From Gemmatimonadota bacterium (lineage in GTDB: Bacteria; Gemmatimonadota; Gemmatimonadetes; Gemmatimonadales; GWC2-71-9), in contig JADFIT010000021.1 of the NCBI GenBank assembly GCA_022566515.1, positions 1 through 33,028 on the forward strand: 33,028 nucleotides of DNA, in the 5' to 3' direction. A model generated the notes under the pieces. It worked only from the letters and a program-made list of their open reading frames with translations. It searched no databases and was not told the DNA's origin. The position numbers and the translations under genes are program-made. Below, piece after piece: positions 16,413 through 24,018 of the stretch; position 1 is the stretch's first letter; each line of letters begins with the position of its first letter.

Positions 16413-16443
16413 GAGTGGGGAGTGGGGAGTGGGGAGTGGGGAG
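16413..16443. repeat. GAGTGGG tandem repeat
   Basis: Four perfect 7-nt units (16413-16440) plus a partial GAG. They lie upstream of the acyltransferase start and downstream of the lipoprotein terminator. Related purine-rich tracts (GGGAGTAGGGAGCAGG and GGAGGGAGCAGGGAGG) occur at the ends of two other genes, near 8043 and 11735. Confidence 0.85.
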
Positions 16444-16477
16444 GTGGACTATCCGCTCTATGCTAAGTGGTAGGATG

Positions 16478-16509
16478 CAAAAACGCCCCCCGGTAACCGG
16501 GAGGCGTTT
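16478..16509 (-). terminator. Rho-independent terminator of the lipoprotein gene
   Basis: Read leftward: AAACGCCTCCCGG, loop TTA, CCGGGGGGCGTTT, one G-U pair, followed by further Ts (GTTTTTGC). It starts 27 nt beyond the stop of the leftward lipoprotein gene. This is a strong intrinsic terminator. Confidence 0.88.
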
Positions 16510-16535
16510 CTGCCGTCGATCTTCTCGAGTTTGGC

Positions 16536-17618
16536 CTAGAGGCTGCTGCCGAAGTTGAACAGCCACTCCACCGGACTGAAGAGGTCTTCAAACGTGTCGT
16601 CGAAGATGTCTCCAAGTGCATCCGTGATCTGTCGGAGGGCCTGTGCGTGCTCCTGAGACAGGGCATTGCCGTCGGGACCCACTACGGTGATGCTCTCACC
16701 GGCAAATGTGATCGTCGCGAAGAGATTGCCGTTGACCAAAACCTCGAGCGTTCCGCCGTCACTTTGAGAATCGATCGAGCCCTGCACCACGACGTTGTTG
16801 TTCGCCTGACTGAACAAGACCTCGATCGTGATGGTGCCGGCTTCTGTTTCCGCATCGAACTCTATCACCATGTTGGCAGCAACGCTGAAGTCCCGCGACG
16901 GGACGTCGATCTGGTAGTCTATTTCCGCCCGGGCAGTGGCAAAGGTGGCATCGATGGAATGATTCAGCGTGAAGTTCACCTGAGTGGTGCCGTCGGTGAC
17001 CCAACCCTCGATCTGAAACGAAACCGAGTTGATTACGCCGGAAGCACCTACCGTATAATTGATATACTCGACATCGCCGGACCAGACGCTCAGCCGGACG
17101 ACGGCGGCCAGGTCGGTGCTCTCGTCCATCACGTCCACCCAGCCGATTTCCGTGGCCCCGGGCACTCCGGTGATTGGGTTCACTTCATAGAGGATGAACC
17201 GTATGCCGTTCGTTGGTGCGCCGGTGCGGTCCGGGTTGTGGAAGTAACCCTCAATATTGTGCTCGTAAGTGCGTCCCCGGAACGTGTCGGGAATCAGCAA
17301 TACGGCCGCGGAGCGGGACAGCAAGACGTTGGCAAGCTCGCCTCCATACAGCTCCCATTTCTCGGGTGAGGACACCGAGATCCAGCCTGCGTCCACGACG
17401 CTGGCAGCCAGGGCCGGCGCGGCAGCGACAGCGCCGAAACCCCCGCCCATCTTCGAGAGGCTCTCGTACACGTCTGTGTTGAACGCGCTTCCGACGGCCT
17501 CCAAGTCAGCGGCCGACGCGCTCGGATCGAACGAGTCTCCCGGATTAGTGGAGTCGTTACATGCCGCCAGGCCGACAGCGAACACGAGGCTCAGAGCGGA
17601 CAGATTCTTGAATCGCAT
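16536..17618 (-). CDS. Lipoprotein of unknown function
   Basis: 360 aa. The signal ends in a lipobox VGLAAC (Cys20), then NDSTNPG, a flexible linker. GGAGGT lies about 9 nt before the ATG. The body is predicted beta-rich, with repeated strands such as VNFTLNHSIDATFATARAEIDY and NNVVVQGSIDSQSDGGTLEV, few Cys and no recognised catalytic motif. The C-terminal 50 residues are acidic and helical (DALGDIFDDTFEDLF). I do not recognise the family. It has its own terminator, so it is probably a single-gene transcript. Confidence 0.75.
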   Translation of the reverse strand: MRFKNLSALSLVFAVGLAACNDSTNPGDSFDPSASAADLEAVGSAFNTDVYESLSKMGGGFGAVAAAPALAASVVDAGWISVSSPEKWELYGGELANVLLSRSAAVLLIPDTFRGRTYEHNIEGYFHNPDRTGAPTNGIRFILYEVNPITGVPGATEIGWVDVMDESTDLAAVVRLSVWSGDVEYINYTVGASGVINSVSFQIEGWVTDGTTQVNFTLNHSIDATFATARAEIDYQIDVPSRDFSVAANMVIEFDAETEAGTITIEVLFSQANNNVVVQGSIDSQSDGGTLEVLVNGNLFATITFAGESITVVGPDGNALSQEHAQALRQITDALGDIFDDTFEDLFSPVEWLFNFGSSL

Positions 17619-17824
17619 AACAGCTATACCTCCTGAGGGGTCTCCAATCTGGACAGCCTATCGACTGGAGGAGCCGGCCACGCCGTAGAGCGGCAGGGGG
17701 CTCCGATGTTGCAGGCAAAATTAGGCACACGACAAGGGGAATTCTGTGTCGTACCGCGTGGGTCTATTGTGACGAAGGACACCTTTTTGAGGTTTGACCG
17801 AACCGGAAGCCTAGCAGGATCGGC

Positions 17825-18217
17825 TCAGACGTCTTTCTCCACCTGCTGCCACAGCGCGTCGGCGGTGATGGAGCTGTGAGATGTCGCCCACGCCTCTCGA
17901 CCATCCCGCACGACCAACGCCTGAGGAGACTCGTGGCGGATGCCGAAGTGCTCCGAGATCCAGTCCGACAAGTCGCGGTGGCGGATTACGTCAATGTGGA
18001 ACACGGCCGTATTGGGGTGCTCGCGGGCGAAGCGTTTCACCTCCCGAAGCGTCCAGGCACTCACGGCGCAGATGGGAGAGTGCTTGTACCACACGGCGAC
18101 CGGGGCCGCCAGCGCCTCGTCCACTTCATCGCGGGTGGTGAGCGTTCTTATCTGTGTCGCTGGGGTGTCGCTCTTGGCGTTTCCGCCCAGCAGCCGGCTG
18201 AGCCATCGACGGATCAT
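17825..18217 (-). CDS. ytxJ: Monothiol bacilliredoxin, YtxJ family
   Basis: 130 aa from ATG 18217, which has GAGGG about 8 nt upstream; a GTG 18 nt earlier is less likely. Thioredoxin-like fold with one active-site Cys in YKHSPICAVSAW, then the family signature FHIDVIRHRDLSDWISEHFGIRHESPQ (given here only to its first halves: FHIDVIRHRDLS and FGIRHESPQ). YtxJ/BrxC proteins remove bacillithiol from proteins or act with bacilliredoxin reductase. Its presence implies that the organism makes or uses bacillithiol. No bsh gene lies in the window. A 17-nt element shared with the MBL-fold gene lies about 120 nt upstream. Confidence 0.88.
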   Translation of the reverse strand: MIRRWLSRLLGGNAKSDTPATQIRTLTTRDEVDEALAAPVAVWYKHSPICAVSAWTLREVKRFAREHPNTAVFHIDVIRHRDLSDWISEHFGIRHESPQALVVRDGREAWATSHSSITADALWQQVEKDV

Positions 18218-18338
18218 ACTCTTGCCCTCGCTCACAGGTCTTTCTCGGTGTGGTTTCTTGTGTAGCGCGGGCTTTACAGGAAAAGTTCCCGGAAGGACGG
18301 AAGGACGACGGGGCGGTCTGCGGTGAATACGCTACCGC

Positions 18339-18355
18339 AATTACGACCCAGAGTA
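18339..18355 (-). repeat. Copy 2 of the 17-nt upstream element
   Basis: AATTACGACCCAGAGTA on the plus strand, identical to 3808-3824 and in the same orientation relative to its downstream gene (ytxJ). An exact 17-nt repeat is unlikely by chance in 33 kb. Confidence 0.6.
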
Positions 18356-18420
18356 CTTGCGACACGGAAGCTGTTTAGCGATTCGACGGCGGGAACGGAA
18401 GACAATCGCTCATTCCCGGC

Positions 18421-19584
18421 TCAGCGGATCGCGACCATCCGCTGAATGCTGGACCGAACGAATTTCAGGCGGCCCCACGGTCCGAGGTCGTCGAACCATT
18501 CCAGCGTACCCAGCGTGATTTGCGCCGCTTTGGCGAACTGAGGATCCGGGCTGTTCACCAGCTCCTCGACGCCGCGGGTCACTCGGTCGTCTGCACCAGA
18601 TAGGACATGCTTCGCCCGCACGACCTGCCCGAGGGCGATCATGTTGAGTGCTTGAATGCGGACCGCAGTCCACAGGGAGGTATCCGCCGCGATACGCAAT
18701 GCGAAGTCCGGCATCATAGGCAAGGGGGACAGGAGTTGCCCAAAGTCCACCGTCCGGTCTCCCCACAGGCCCAACCAGGAAACCTTTTCGGCCAGAGCAA
18801 TGTCGTCCCGGGCGTCTGCGTAGTGCGCCAGCTCTGTGAGGGCTGGTTGAAGAATCATCCTCCCAATTTTGCTTTCATTGATGGTTGGGGATTTTGTCAG
18901 AATGTGGTGGCCGAGGCTCAGGACGGCACCGATGTCCCTGGCTGCTTGGTCCAGTTCGCCCTGTAGCCGATGACGATGCGCCCGCAGTGTCAGGCCTAAG
19001 GCTCCGATCCGAATACCGCTGTAATTGGGGGCGCTAGCGTACATCAACTTGGGTTCGCCGAGCTTTTCCTGGTCGGCCATCATGATGTCGAGGGTCGCGT
19101 AATGTTTCTGGCGGGCCGCGGCCACATACTGCTCGAGCATGGAGTCGGAAACCACCTCGTCCCACAGGGCTCGTTCGTCCGGGTGGAGCGGATTCTCGTC
19201 CAGGAGCTTCTGGTGTAGCAGTTCCGGCGCTCTCAACCTCGCCAAGTCGTTCCCAGCCTCATCCTGGAGAATGATGGATGCGGCGTTGCCGTCCTCGGTG
19301 CGGGGCAGCATGAAGAGAGAGAGATCCGGAGGAACGTTGGCGGCTTGTCGTATCTTTACCAGCAAGTCCGCCAGGGTCTCATCTGCCGGCCGGGCGATGA
19401 TGGAGAGGATGTCCCGTTCGAGGGCCCGAAGGTACAAGGCGAATCCGAACACGCCGACGACCAGCACGATCGCGGTGGCGATTCCGATTGTTGTCTTGGA
19501 CGCGAGCTTCACAGGAGCCTGCCGAGTGGTCGCATGAGCAGCAAATATTGTGTGGACCGTTGGAATGTCAATCGATCCCCACAT
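18421..19584 (-). CDS. Membrane-anchored protein of unknown function
   Basis: 387 aa. One hydrophobic segment (about 32-52, IGIATAIVLVVGVFGFALYL) near the N-terminus, then a long soluble, mostly helical region outside the membrane. Phrases such as LRAHRHRLQGELDQAARDIG and ALTELAHYADARDDIALAEKVSWLG suggest helical hairpins, perhaps TPR-like, but I see no clear repeat signature. There are no catalytic motifs. The start is uncertain: ATG 19584 gives a 30-residue cytoplasmic lead, and a GTG at 19512 just before the membrane segment is possible. It is divergent from selD with 64 nt between. Confidence 0.6.
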   Translation of the reverse strand: MWGSIDIPTVHTIFAAHATTRQAPVKLASKTTIGIATAIVLVVGVFGFALYLRALERDILSIIARPADETLADLLVKIRQAANVPPDLSLFMLPRTEDGNAASIILQDEAGNDLARLRAPELLHQKLLDENPLHPDERALWDEVVSDSMLEQYVAAARQKHYATLDIMMADQEKLGEPKLMYASAPNYSGIRIGALGLTLRAHRHRLQGELDQAARDIGAVLSLGHHILTKSPTINESKIGRMILQPALTELAHYADARDDIALAEKVSWLGLWGDRTVDFGQLLSPLPMMPDFALRIAADTSLWTAVRIQALNMIALGQVVRAKHVLSGADDRVTRGVEELVNSPDPQFAKAAQITLGTLEWFDDLGPWGRLKFVRSSIQRMVAIR

Positions 19585-19648
19585 CTTGTGCTGATTTTGT
19601 TATCTTGCGCGAGTTAACAAGTTTGCTACGGGACCATCGATTGGTACA

Positions 19649-20719
19649 ATGAACGAAACACCGAACCAAAAGAAACGGATTCGTCTGACGTCGCTGTCAC
19701 ACGGCGCCGGTTGAGCCAGTAAACTCAGCTCGACTGAGTTGGCGCAGGTCTTGCGCCACATGCCGGTTGTGGACGACCCACGGGTGTTGGTCGACGCTGC
19801 CACGCGCGATGATGCAGCGGTGTTTCAGATCGCTGACGACCGGGCGATGGTGGTGACGGTGGACTTTTTTACGCCTATTGTGGACGATCCGTACGATTTC
19901 GGGGCCATCGCCGCCGCCAACGCGTTCAGCGACATCTACGCGATGGGGGCAAGGCCGTTGTTTGCCCTGAACCTCGTTGCCTGGCCCCGCGATCCCACGA
20001 TGCTCGATCTGCTGGGTCGCACCATCGAGGGCGGTGTCGACGTAGCCGCCAAAGCCGGAGCCTTTGTCCTCGGTGGCCATTCGATCGACGACCCCGAACC
20101 CAAGTACGGCATGGTGGTCGTGGGCGACGCACATCCTGACAAGATCATCGACAACGCCGGGGCGCGGCCTGGTGACACGCTCGTTCTGACCAAGCCGATC
20201 GGAACGGGGATTCTGAGCACGGCATTGAAACAGGACGCGATCACTGAGGACGACATGGCTGTCCCCGTGGAGGTCATGACTACGCTCAACGCCGGCGCCG
20301 CTGGCGCCATGGCGGAACTGGAGGGAGCGGTACACGCGGCAACAGACGTCACGGGCTACGGACTCCTGGGTCACCTCTACGTGATGCTCGCCGCAAGCGG
20401 GGTCGAGGCGCGTGTGCGGGTGGCGTCAGTTCCGGTTTTCGACGGCGTGCGCGCGTTGATTGAGCAGGGTGTGGTTCCCGGCGGTACCAAACGCAACCTC
20501 GCTGCAAGTGATGAGTACACCACCTGGGCGGGCAACCAGAACGAAGTGGATCGGTTGCTGCTGGCGGATGCGCAGACTTCCGGTGGCCTTTTGATCGCCG
20601 TCGATCCGTTTCGTGCCGACGATCTCATTGCCGCGTTGCGGGCCAACGATACACCGGCGGCGGCCGTTATCGGTGAGGTCGTCGATGGAGGGGAGCGGGG
20701 AAAGATCGAGGTGGAATAG
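19649..20719 (+). CDS. selD: Selenide, water dikinase containing selenocysteine (in-frame UGA at 19712-19714)
   Basis: Makes selenophosphate from selenide and ATP for selenocysteine and selenouridine synthesis. A normal ORF begins only at TTG 19739, but the same frame reads upstream through TGA 19712-19714 to ATG 19649. It gives RIRLTSLSHGAG-U-ASKLSS, exactly the SelD N-terminal motif (E. coli SHGAGCGCK, where Cys17 is essential). The protein is then 356 aa with Sec22 and Lys25, close to the normal SelD length; the second Cys of the motif is Ser. Other SelD blocks are RDDAAVF, VDFFTPIVDDPYDFGAIAAAN and SDIYAMGARP, then GGHSIDDPEPKYG and TDVTGYGLLGH. A SECIS-like hairpin follows the UGA. The gene converges on the Fe-S carrier gene with 21 nt between. 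Confidence 0.92.
19740..19758 (+). promoter_or_regulatory. Bacterial SECIS-like hairpin in selD
   Basis: TGGCGCA (19740-19746), loop GGTCT, TGCGCCA (19752-19758): a perfect 7-bp stem. The loop begins 32 nt after the UGA, inside the known bacterial range, and GGUCU is the apical loop of the E. coli fdhF SECIS. A second perfect hairpin lies before it (AACTCAG 19722-19728, loop CTCGA, CTGAGTT 19734-19740) and shares one base with it. Confidence 0.75.
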
Positions 20720-20740
20720 CCGCGTGAAGTCCCTCCTCCC

Positions 20741-21115
20741 TCACTTCACCGTAAAGCTCACGCCGCACCCGCAGCCACCGGTGGCGTTGGGGTTGTTGAA
20801 GACGAAGCGCGACTCCTGCATCGAGGATGTCCAGTCGATCGTCATCCCGCTGATATACTGAGCGCTGAAGGCGTTCACGAAGATGTTGGTACCGTTCAGC
20901 ACGAAGACGGTTTCGTCAGGGTTGGGCTCCTCGGCGACTTCCACATCGTAGTTCAACCCGGAACATCCACCCTCAGTGACCCCGGCCCGGAGTCCGGCCC
21001 CTTCGGGCAGCTTGTACTGCCCGATGACCTCGGCCACGCGGGCGGCGCCCTTGTCCGTGATGGTGAGCAAGAACCCGGGCGGAAACGTTTCGGGTAAAGT
21101 ATTGGTCTTCATCAT
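20741..21115 (-). CDS. A-type iron-sulfur carrier (IscA/ErpA/HesB family)
   Basis: 124 aa from ATG 21115; AGGA lies 5 nt upstream and a second ATG follows directly. It passes Fe-S clusters to target proteins in the cytoplasm. The three ligand Cys are Cys51 in TEGGCSGLNY and Cys115/Cys117 in GGCGCGVSF. The N-terminus is slightly longer than in short IscA proteins. It is the last gene of the leftward sulfur block, 74 nt after the sulfurtransferase, and so is possibly co-transcribed. No scaffold (IscU) or desulfurase gene is in the window. Confidence 0.9.
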   Translation of the reverse strand: MMKTNTLPETFPPGFLLTITDKGAARVAEVIGQYKLPEGAGLRAGVTEGGCSGLNYDVEVAEEPNPDETVFVLNGTNIFVNAFSAQYISGMTIDWTSSMQESRFVFNNPNATGGCGCGVSFTVK

Positions 21116-21189
21116 TTCTGTCCTACAATCGCTCAACGGTAATTTCGTCCCATCGAAAGATACCCTCCCGGGCAAGGCATAACCACTGT

Positions 21190-22035
21190 TTATGCCCCAG
21201 TCTCAATCGGAGCGCCCACCAGGTTGCCCCATTCGGTCCAGCTACCGTCGTAGTTGGTGACCTTGTCGTAACCCAGCAGATACTTCAGGACGAACCAGGA
21301 ATGGCTGGAGCGCTCCCCGATACGACAATAAGCAATGATCGGCTTCGTCCCGGTTATGCCTTGGCTCTCGTAGAGGGCCTTTAGGTTGTCAAAGCTCTTG
21401 AAAGTCCCGTCCTCGTTGCAGGCCTTCGCCCATGTGATGTTCTTGGCGCTGGGAATGTGTCCGCCGCGCTGGCACGTTTCAGGAAGACCCGGTGGCGAGA
21501 GAATCTCGCCCGTGAACTCCTGCGGGCTGCGCACATCTACGAGTTCCACGGCTTCGTCGGCTACGGCCTTCTGTACCTCGTGGAGAAAAGCCCGTAGGGA
21601 GTTGTCCGGTGCGGTTGCCTTGTAGCTCGTAGCGCCATACGAGGAAACCTCAGTAGTGAGTGGGCGGTTTTCCTCCAGCCACTTCTTGCGTCCACCGTTC
21701 ATGAGGCGCACATCTGCGTGCCCGTAGACCTTCAGCTGCCACAGGGCCCATGCGGCAAACCAGTTGTTGTTGTCGCCGTACAAGACCACTATCGTGTTGT
21801 TGGAGATGCCCGAGTCGCTCATGAGCTTCTCGAGGTCGGCCTTGCGAATGATGTCCCGCTGCACCGGATCGCAGAGCTGGGTTTGCCAGGACCATCCCAC
21901 CGCTCCAGCGACGTGCCCTTTGCCGTATTCCTCAGTGTCCACGTCAACTTCGACGACCCGAACGTTGGCGTCCCCGGCGTGTTCCGCAACCCAATCAGTC
22001 GTTACCAGTGTTTCCGGATGTGCATATTCTCCCAT
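21190..22035 (-). CDS. Two-domain sulfurtransferase (rhodanese), SseA-like
   Basis: 281 aa with GGAGG about 6 nt before the ATG. Tandem rhodanese domains: the N-terminal one (about 8-125) has Asp in place of the active Cys (LYGDNNNW) and is inactive. The C-terminal one carries Cys237 in AYCRIGERSS. The six-residue loop CRIGER resembles thiosulfate sulfurtransferase more than mercaptopyruvate sulfurtransferase (CGSGVT). It moves sulfane sulfur from thiosulfate or similar donors. It lies 111 nt downstream of the carrier/MoeB/rhodanese fusion, so it may feed sulfur to that pathway or be transcribed on its own. Confidence 0.9.
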   Translation of the reverse strand: MGEYAHPETLVTTDWVAEHAGDANVRVVEVDVDTEEYGKGHVAGAVGWSWQTQLCDPVQRDIIRKADLEKLMSDSGISNNTIVVLYGDNNNWFAAWALWQLKVYGHADVRLMNGGRKKWLEENRPLTTEVSSYGATSYKATAPDNSLRAFLHEVQKAVADEAVELVDVRSPQEFTGEILSPPGLPETCQRGGHIPSAKNITWAKACNEDGTFKSFDNLKALYESQGITGTKPIIAYCRIGERSSHSWFVLKYLLGYDKVTNYDGSWTEWGNLVGAPIETGA

Positions 22036-22146
22036 CTATAGCCTCCAAACTTTTTGTTGGTATCAGCCAAGGAAACTTGACTCCTTTACCCAATGGCATA
22101 TTCCTGGACCTGCGTCTCATCGCCCGGTCGCACGTGCCGTTGATCC

Positions 22147-23583
22147 TCAATATCGAGGAACGGAAGAATCTACCTGCGTCGACCATGCGTCAATACCTTC
22201 CCGGAGGCTTCTCACGTCGTTGCAGCCCGCAGAGGTGAGGATGTGGAGCGCCTGCATCGAGCGCATGCCGTGGTGGCAATACGTGACGATTCTCCGTTCG
22301 CCGTGGAGATCGGCGGCGTGATCCGGCAGCTCACCCAGAGGGATGAGCCTTGCGCCGGTGATATGGCCGATCTCCCACTCATGCGGCTCACGTACATCGA
22401 TGAGCAGGAGGTCAGGATCGGCTCCCATCTCGCCGGCCAACTCGGCTGCCGTGATCTCAGGTCCATCCTCCCGGCGGTCCGGGCCTGCGTCCGCGCCGCA
22501 AAAGGCCTCGTAATCGATTAACTCGGTAATCGTGGGCTGCTCTCCGCAAACCGGACAATCCGGGTCCTTGCGCAACTTGAGTTCCCGAATGTGGAAGGTG
22601 AGAGTGTCCAGCAGAATCAGTCTGCCGATCAGCGTCTCACCGATGCCGAGGACCAGCTTCATCGCCTCGAGCGCCTGAATACTTCCCACGATTCCGGGCA
22701 GCACGCCGAGAACGCCTCCTTCGGCGCAGGAGGGAACCAGACCGGCAGGCGGCGGCTCGCGAAAGAGGCATCGGTAACATGGGCCCTCTTTAGCATAGAA
22801 CACCGACGCCTGTCCCTCGAAGCGGAAGATGGAGCCATAGGCGTTGGGCTTTCCCAGCAGAACGCAGGCGTCGTTGACCAGATACCTGGTTGGGAAATTG
22901 TCCGTGCCGTCCACGACGATATCGAAATCACGCAGTATCTCCAGTGCGTTGTCAGAGGAGAGGCGGGTGTCGAACCGCTCGATCTTCGTGTGGGGATTGA
23001 GGTCGTGGATCCGCGCCTCGGCCGAATCGAGCTTCGACGACCCGACGGTGCTCGTGCCGTGGATGATCTGACGTTGCAGATTGGTCACTTCGACGGTGTC
23101 GAAGTCGATCAATCCCAGCGTTCCAACGCCTGCCGCGGCCAGATACAGCGCTGCCGGGGAGCCGAGACCCCCGGTTCCCACGAGTACGATACGGGCGGCT
23201 TTCAAGCGGCGCTGTCCTTCGAGGCCTACCTCAGGCAGGATGAGATGGCGGGAGTACCGGAAGATTTCCTCCTGCGACAGCTCCGGCAGCTCGGACCGGA
23301 CGGTCGTCGCTCCTCCAGCAATGCTGGGTACGATCGAGAGTTCATCTCCATCGGTTGTAGGGGTGTCACCTTCACTCATGTCCCGAATGTCTCGGTTGTT
23401 GAGAAACAGGTTCACGAAACCGCGTACCGTTCCGTCATCTTTGAATAAATGCGTCTTGAGTTGGTCGTGCTCGGTTGTCAGTCGCTCGAGAACTTCTGCG
23501 ACGGTTTCCGCCTCCACCTCCACACGGTCCCGGCCACCCACATACGGCCGCAACGGGCTGGGAATGTGTACGATCACTGGCAT
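22147..23583 (-). CDS. Sulfur carrier - MoeB/ThiF adenylyltransferase - rhodanese triple fusion
   Basis: 478 aa in three parts. Residues 1-91 are a ubiquitin-like MoaD/CysO-type carrier ending in VPSIAGG (Gly90-Gly91). About 100-350 is an E1-like domain: GTGGLGSPAALYLAAAGVG for ATP, NLQRQ, Zn Cys pairs C269/C272 and C343/C346, and Cys286 in VPSCAEGG. About 375-470 is a rhodanese with Cys436 in YCHHGMRS. The E1 plus rhodanese part is like MoeZ, which adenylates the carrier C-terminus and converts it to thiocarboxylate. Here the Gly-Gly is internal, so it cannot be activated unless the chain is cut after Gly91. The JAMM protease gene lies 1 nt upstream. Molybdopterin synthesis is an alternative role, but no mo-genes are near. 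Confidence 0.88.
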   Translation of the reverse strand: MPVIVHIPSPLRPYVGGRDRVEVEAETVAEVLERLTTEHDQLKTHLFKDDGTVRGFVNLFLNNRDIRDMSEGDTPTTDGDELSIVPSIAGGATTVRSELPELSQEEIFRYSRHLILPEVGLEGQRRLKAARIVLVGTGGLGSPAALYLAAAGVGTLGLIDFDTVEVTNLQRQIIHGTSTVGSSKLDSAEARIHDLNPHTKIERFDTRLSSDNALEILRDFDIVVDGTDNFPTRYLVNDACVLLGKPNAYGSIFRFEGQASVFYAKEGPCYRCLFREPPPAGLVPSCAEGGVLGVLPGIVGSIQALEAMKLVLGIGETLIGRLILLDTLTFHIRELKLRKDPDCPVCGEQPTITELIDYEAFCGADAGPDRREDGPEITAAELAGEMGADPDLLLIDVREPHEWEIGHITGARLIPLGELPDHAADLHGERRIVTYCHHGMRSMQALHILTSAGCNDVRSLREGIDAWSTQVDSSVPRY

Positions 23584-23584
23584 T

Positions 23585-24016
23585 TCACTGGTCCTTCACG
23601 TGTAAGGTGTGTTCGATGAAACCGCGCCGGTCACCGCGCAGTTCCCATACCCGCTCCTCCCGCACGACTCCCTCGACGATCGAAAGAATCAAGTAGCGGT
23701 ACCATGGCCAAGCGTGTTCCAGATCGTAGTCTGAAGGTCGGGCGGCCACGTCGGGATGCGAGTGATAGGTGCCCACGATCTGAAGACTCATTCCAGCTGC
23801 GTCTCGCTCGGCGGCGAGAAAATCATCGGGTGAAATAAGGTAGCGCGTGCGTGCGGCGCCGTCCGGTATGCGCTTGTTGTTCCCGGCCAGAGCCGACAGC
23901 ACCGCCGGCTCGCCGGCCGACTCCGGCTCTCCCAGGAGGAATCCGCACCCCTCGAATGGATACGCGGTGGTGAGGTGCCGGCGGATCGTCTTCAGGGCAG
24001 CGAGCGTGATCTGCAC
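23585..24016 (-). CDS. JAMM/MPN+ metalloprotease, Mec-like
   Basis: 143 aa from GTG 24016, 2 nt after the cysM stop and with GAGGA 8 nt upstream. The frame runs further upstream, but that part is a shadow of cysM. The full JAMM zinc motif is present: Glu22 (FEGCGFLLG), H85-S-H87-P, Ser95 and Asp98. In mycobacteria Mec cleaves new cysteine from the C-terminus of the CysO carrier. In related systems (QbsD) such a protease trims a carrier to expose Gly-Gly. Its position between cysM and the carrier fusion supports either job, or both. Confidence 0.9.
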   Translation of the reverse strand: MQITLAALKTIRRHLTTAYPFEGCGFLLGEPESAGEPAVLSALAGNNKRIPDGAARTRYLISPDDFLAAERDAAGMSLQIVGTYHSHPDVAARPSDYDLEHAWPWYRYLILSIVEGVVREERVWELRGDRRGFIEHTLHVKDQ

Positions 24017-24018
24017 GT

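Noticed and set aside
19739-20719. selD starting at TTG 19739
   Set aside because: It would lack the catalytic SHGAG motif. The same frame extends upstream through UGA to ATG 19649 with the motif intact.
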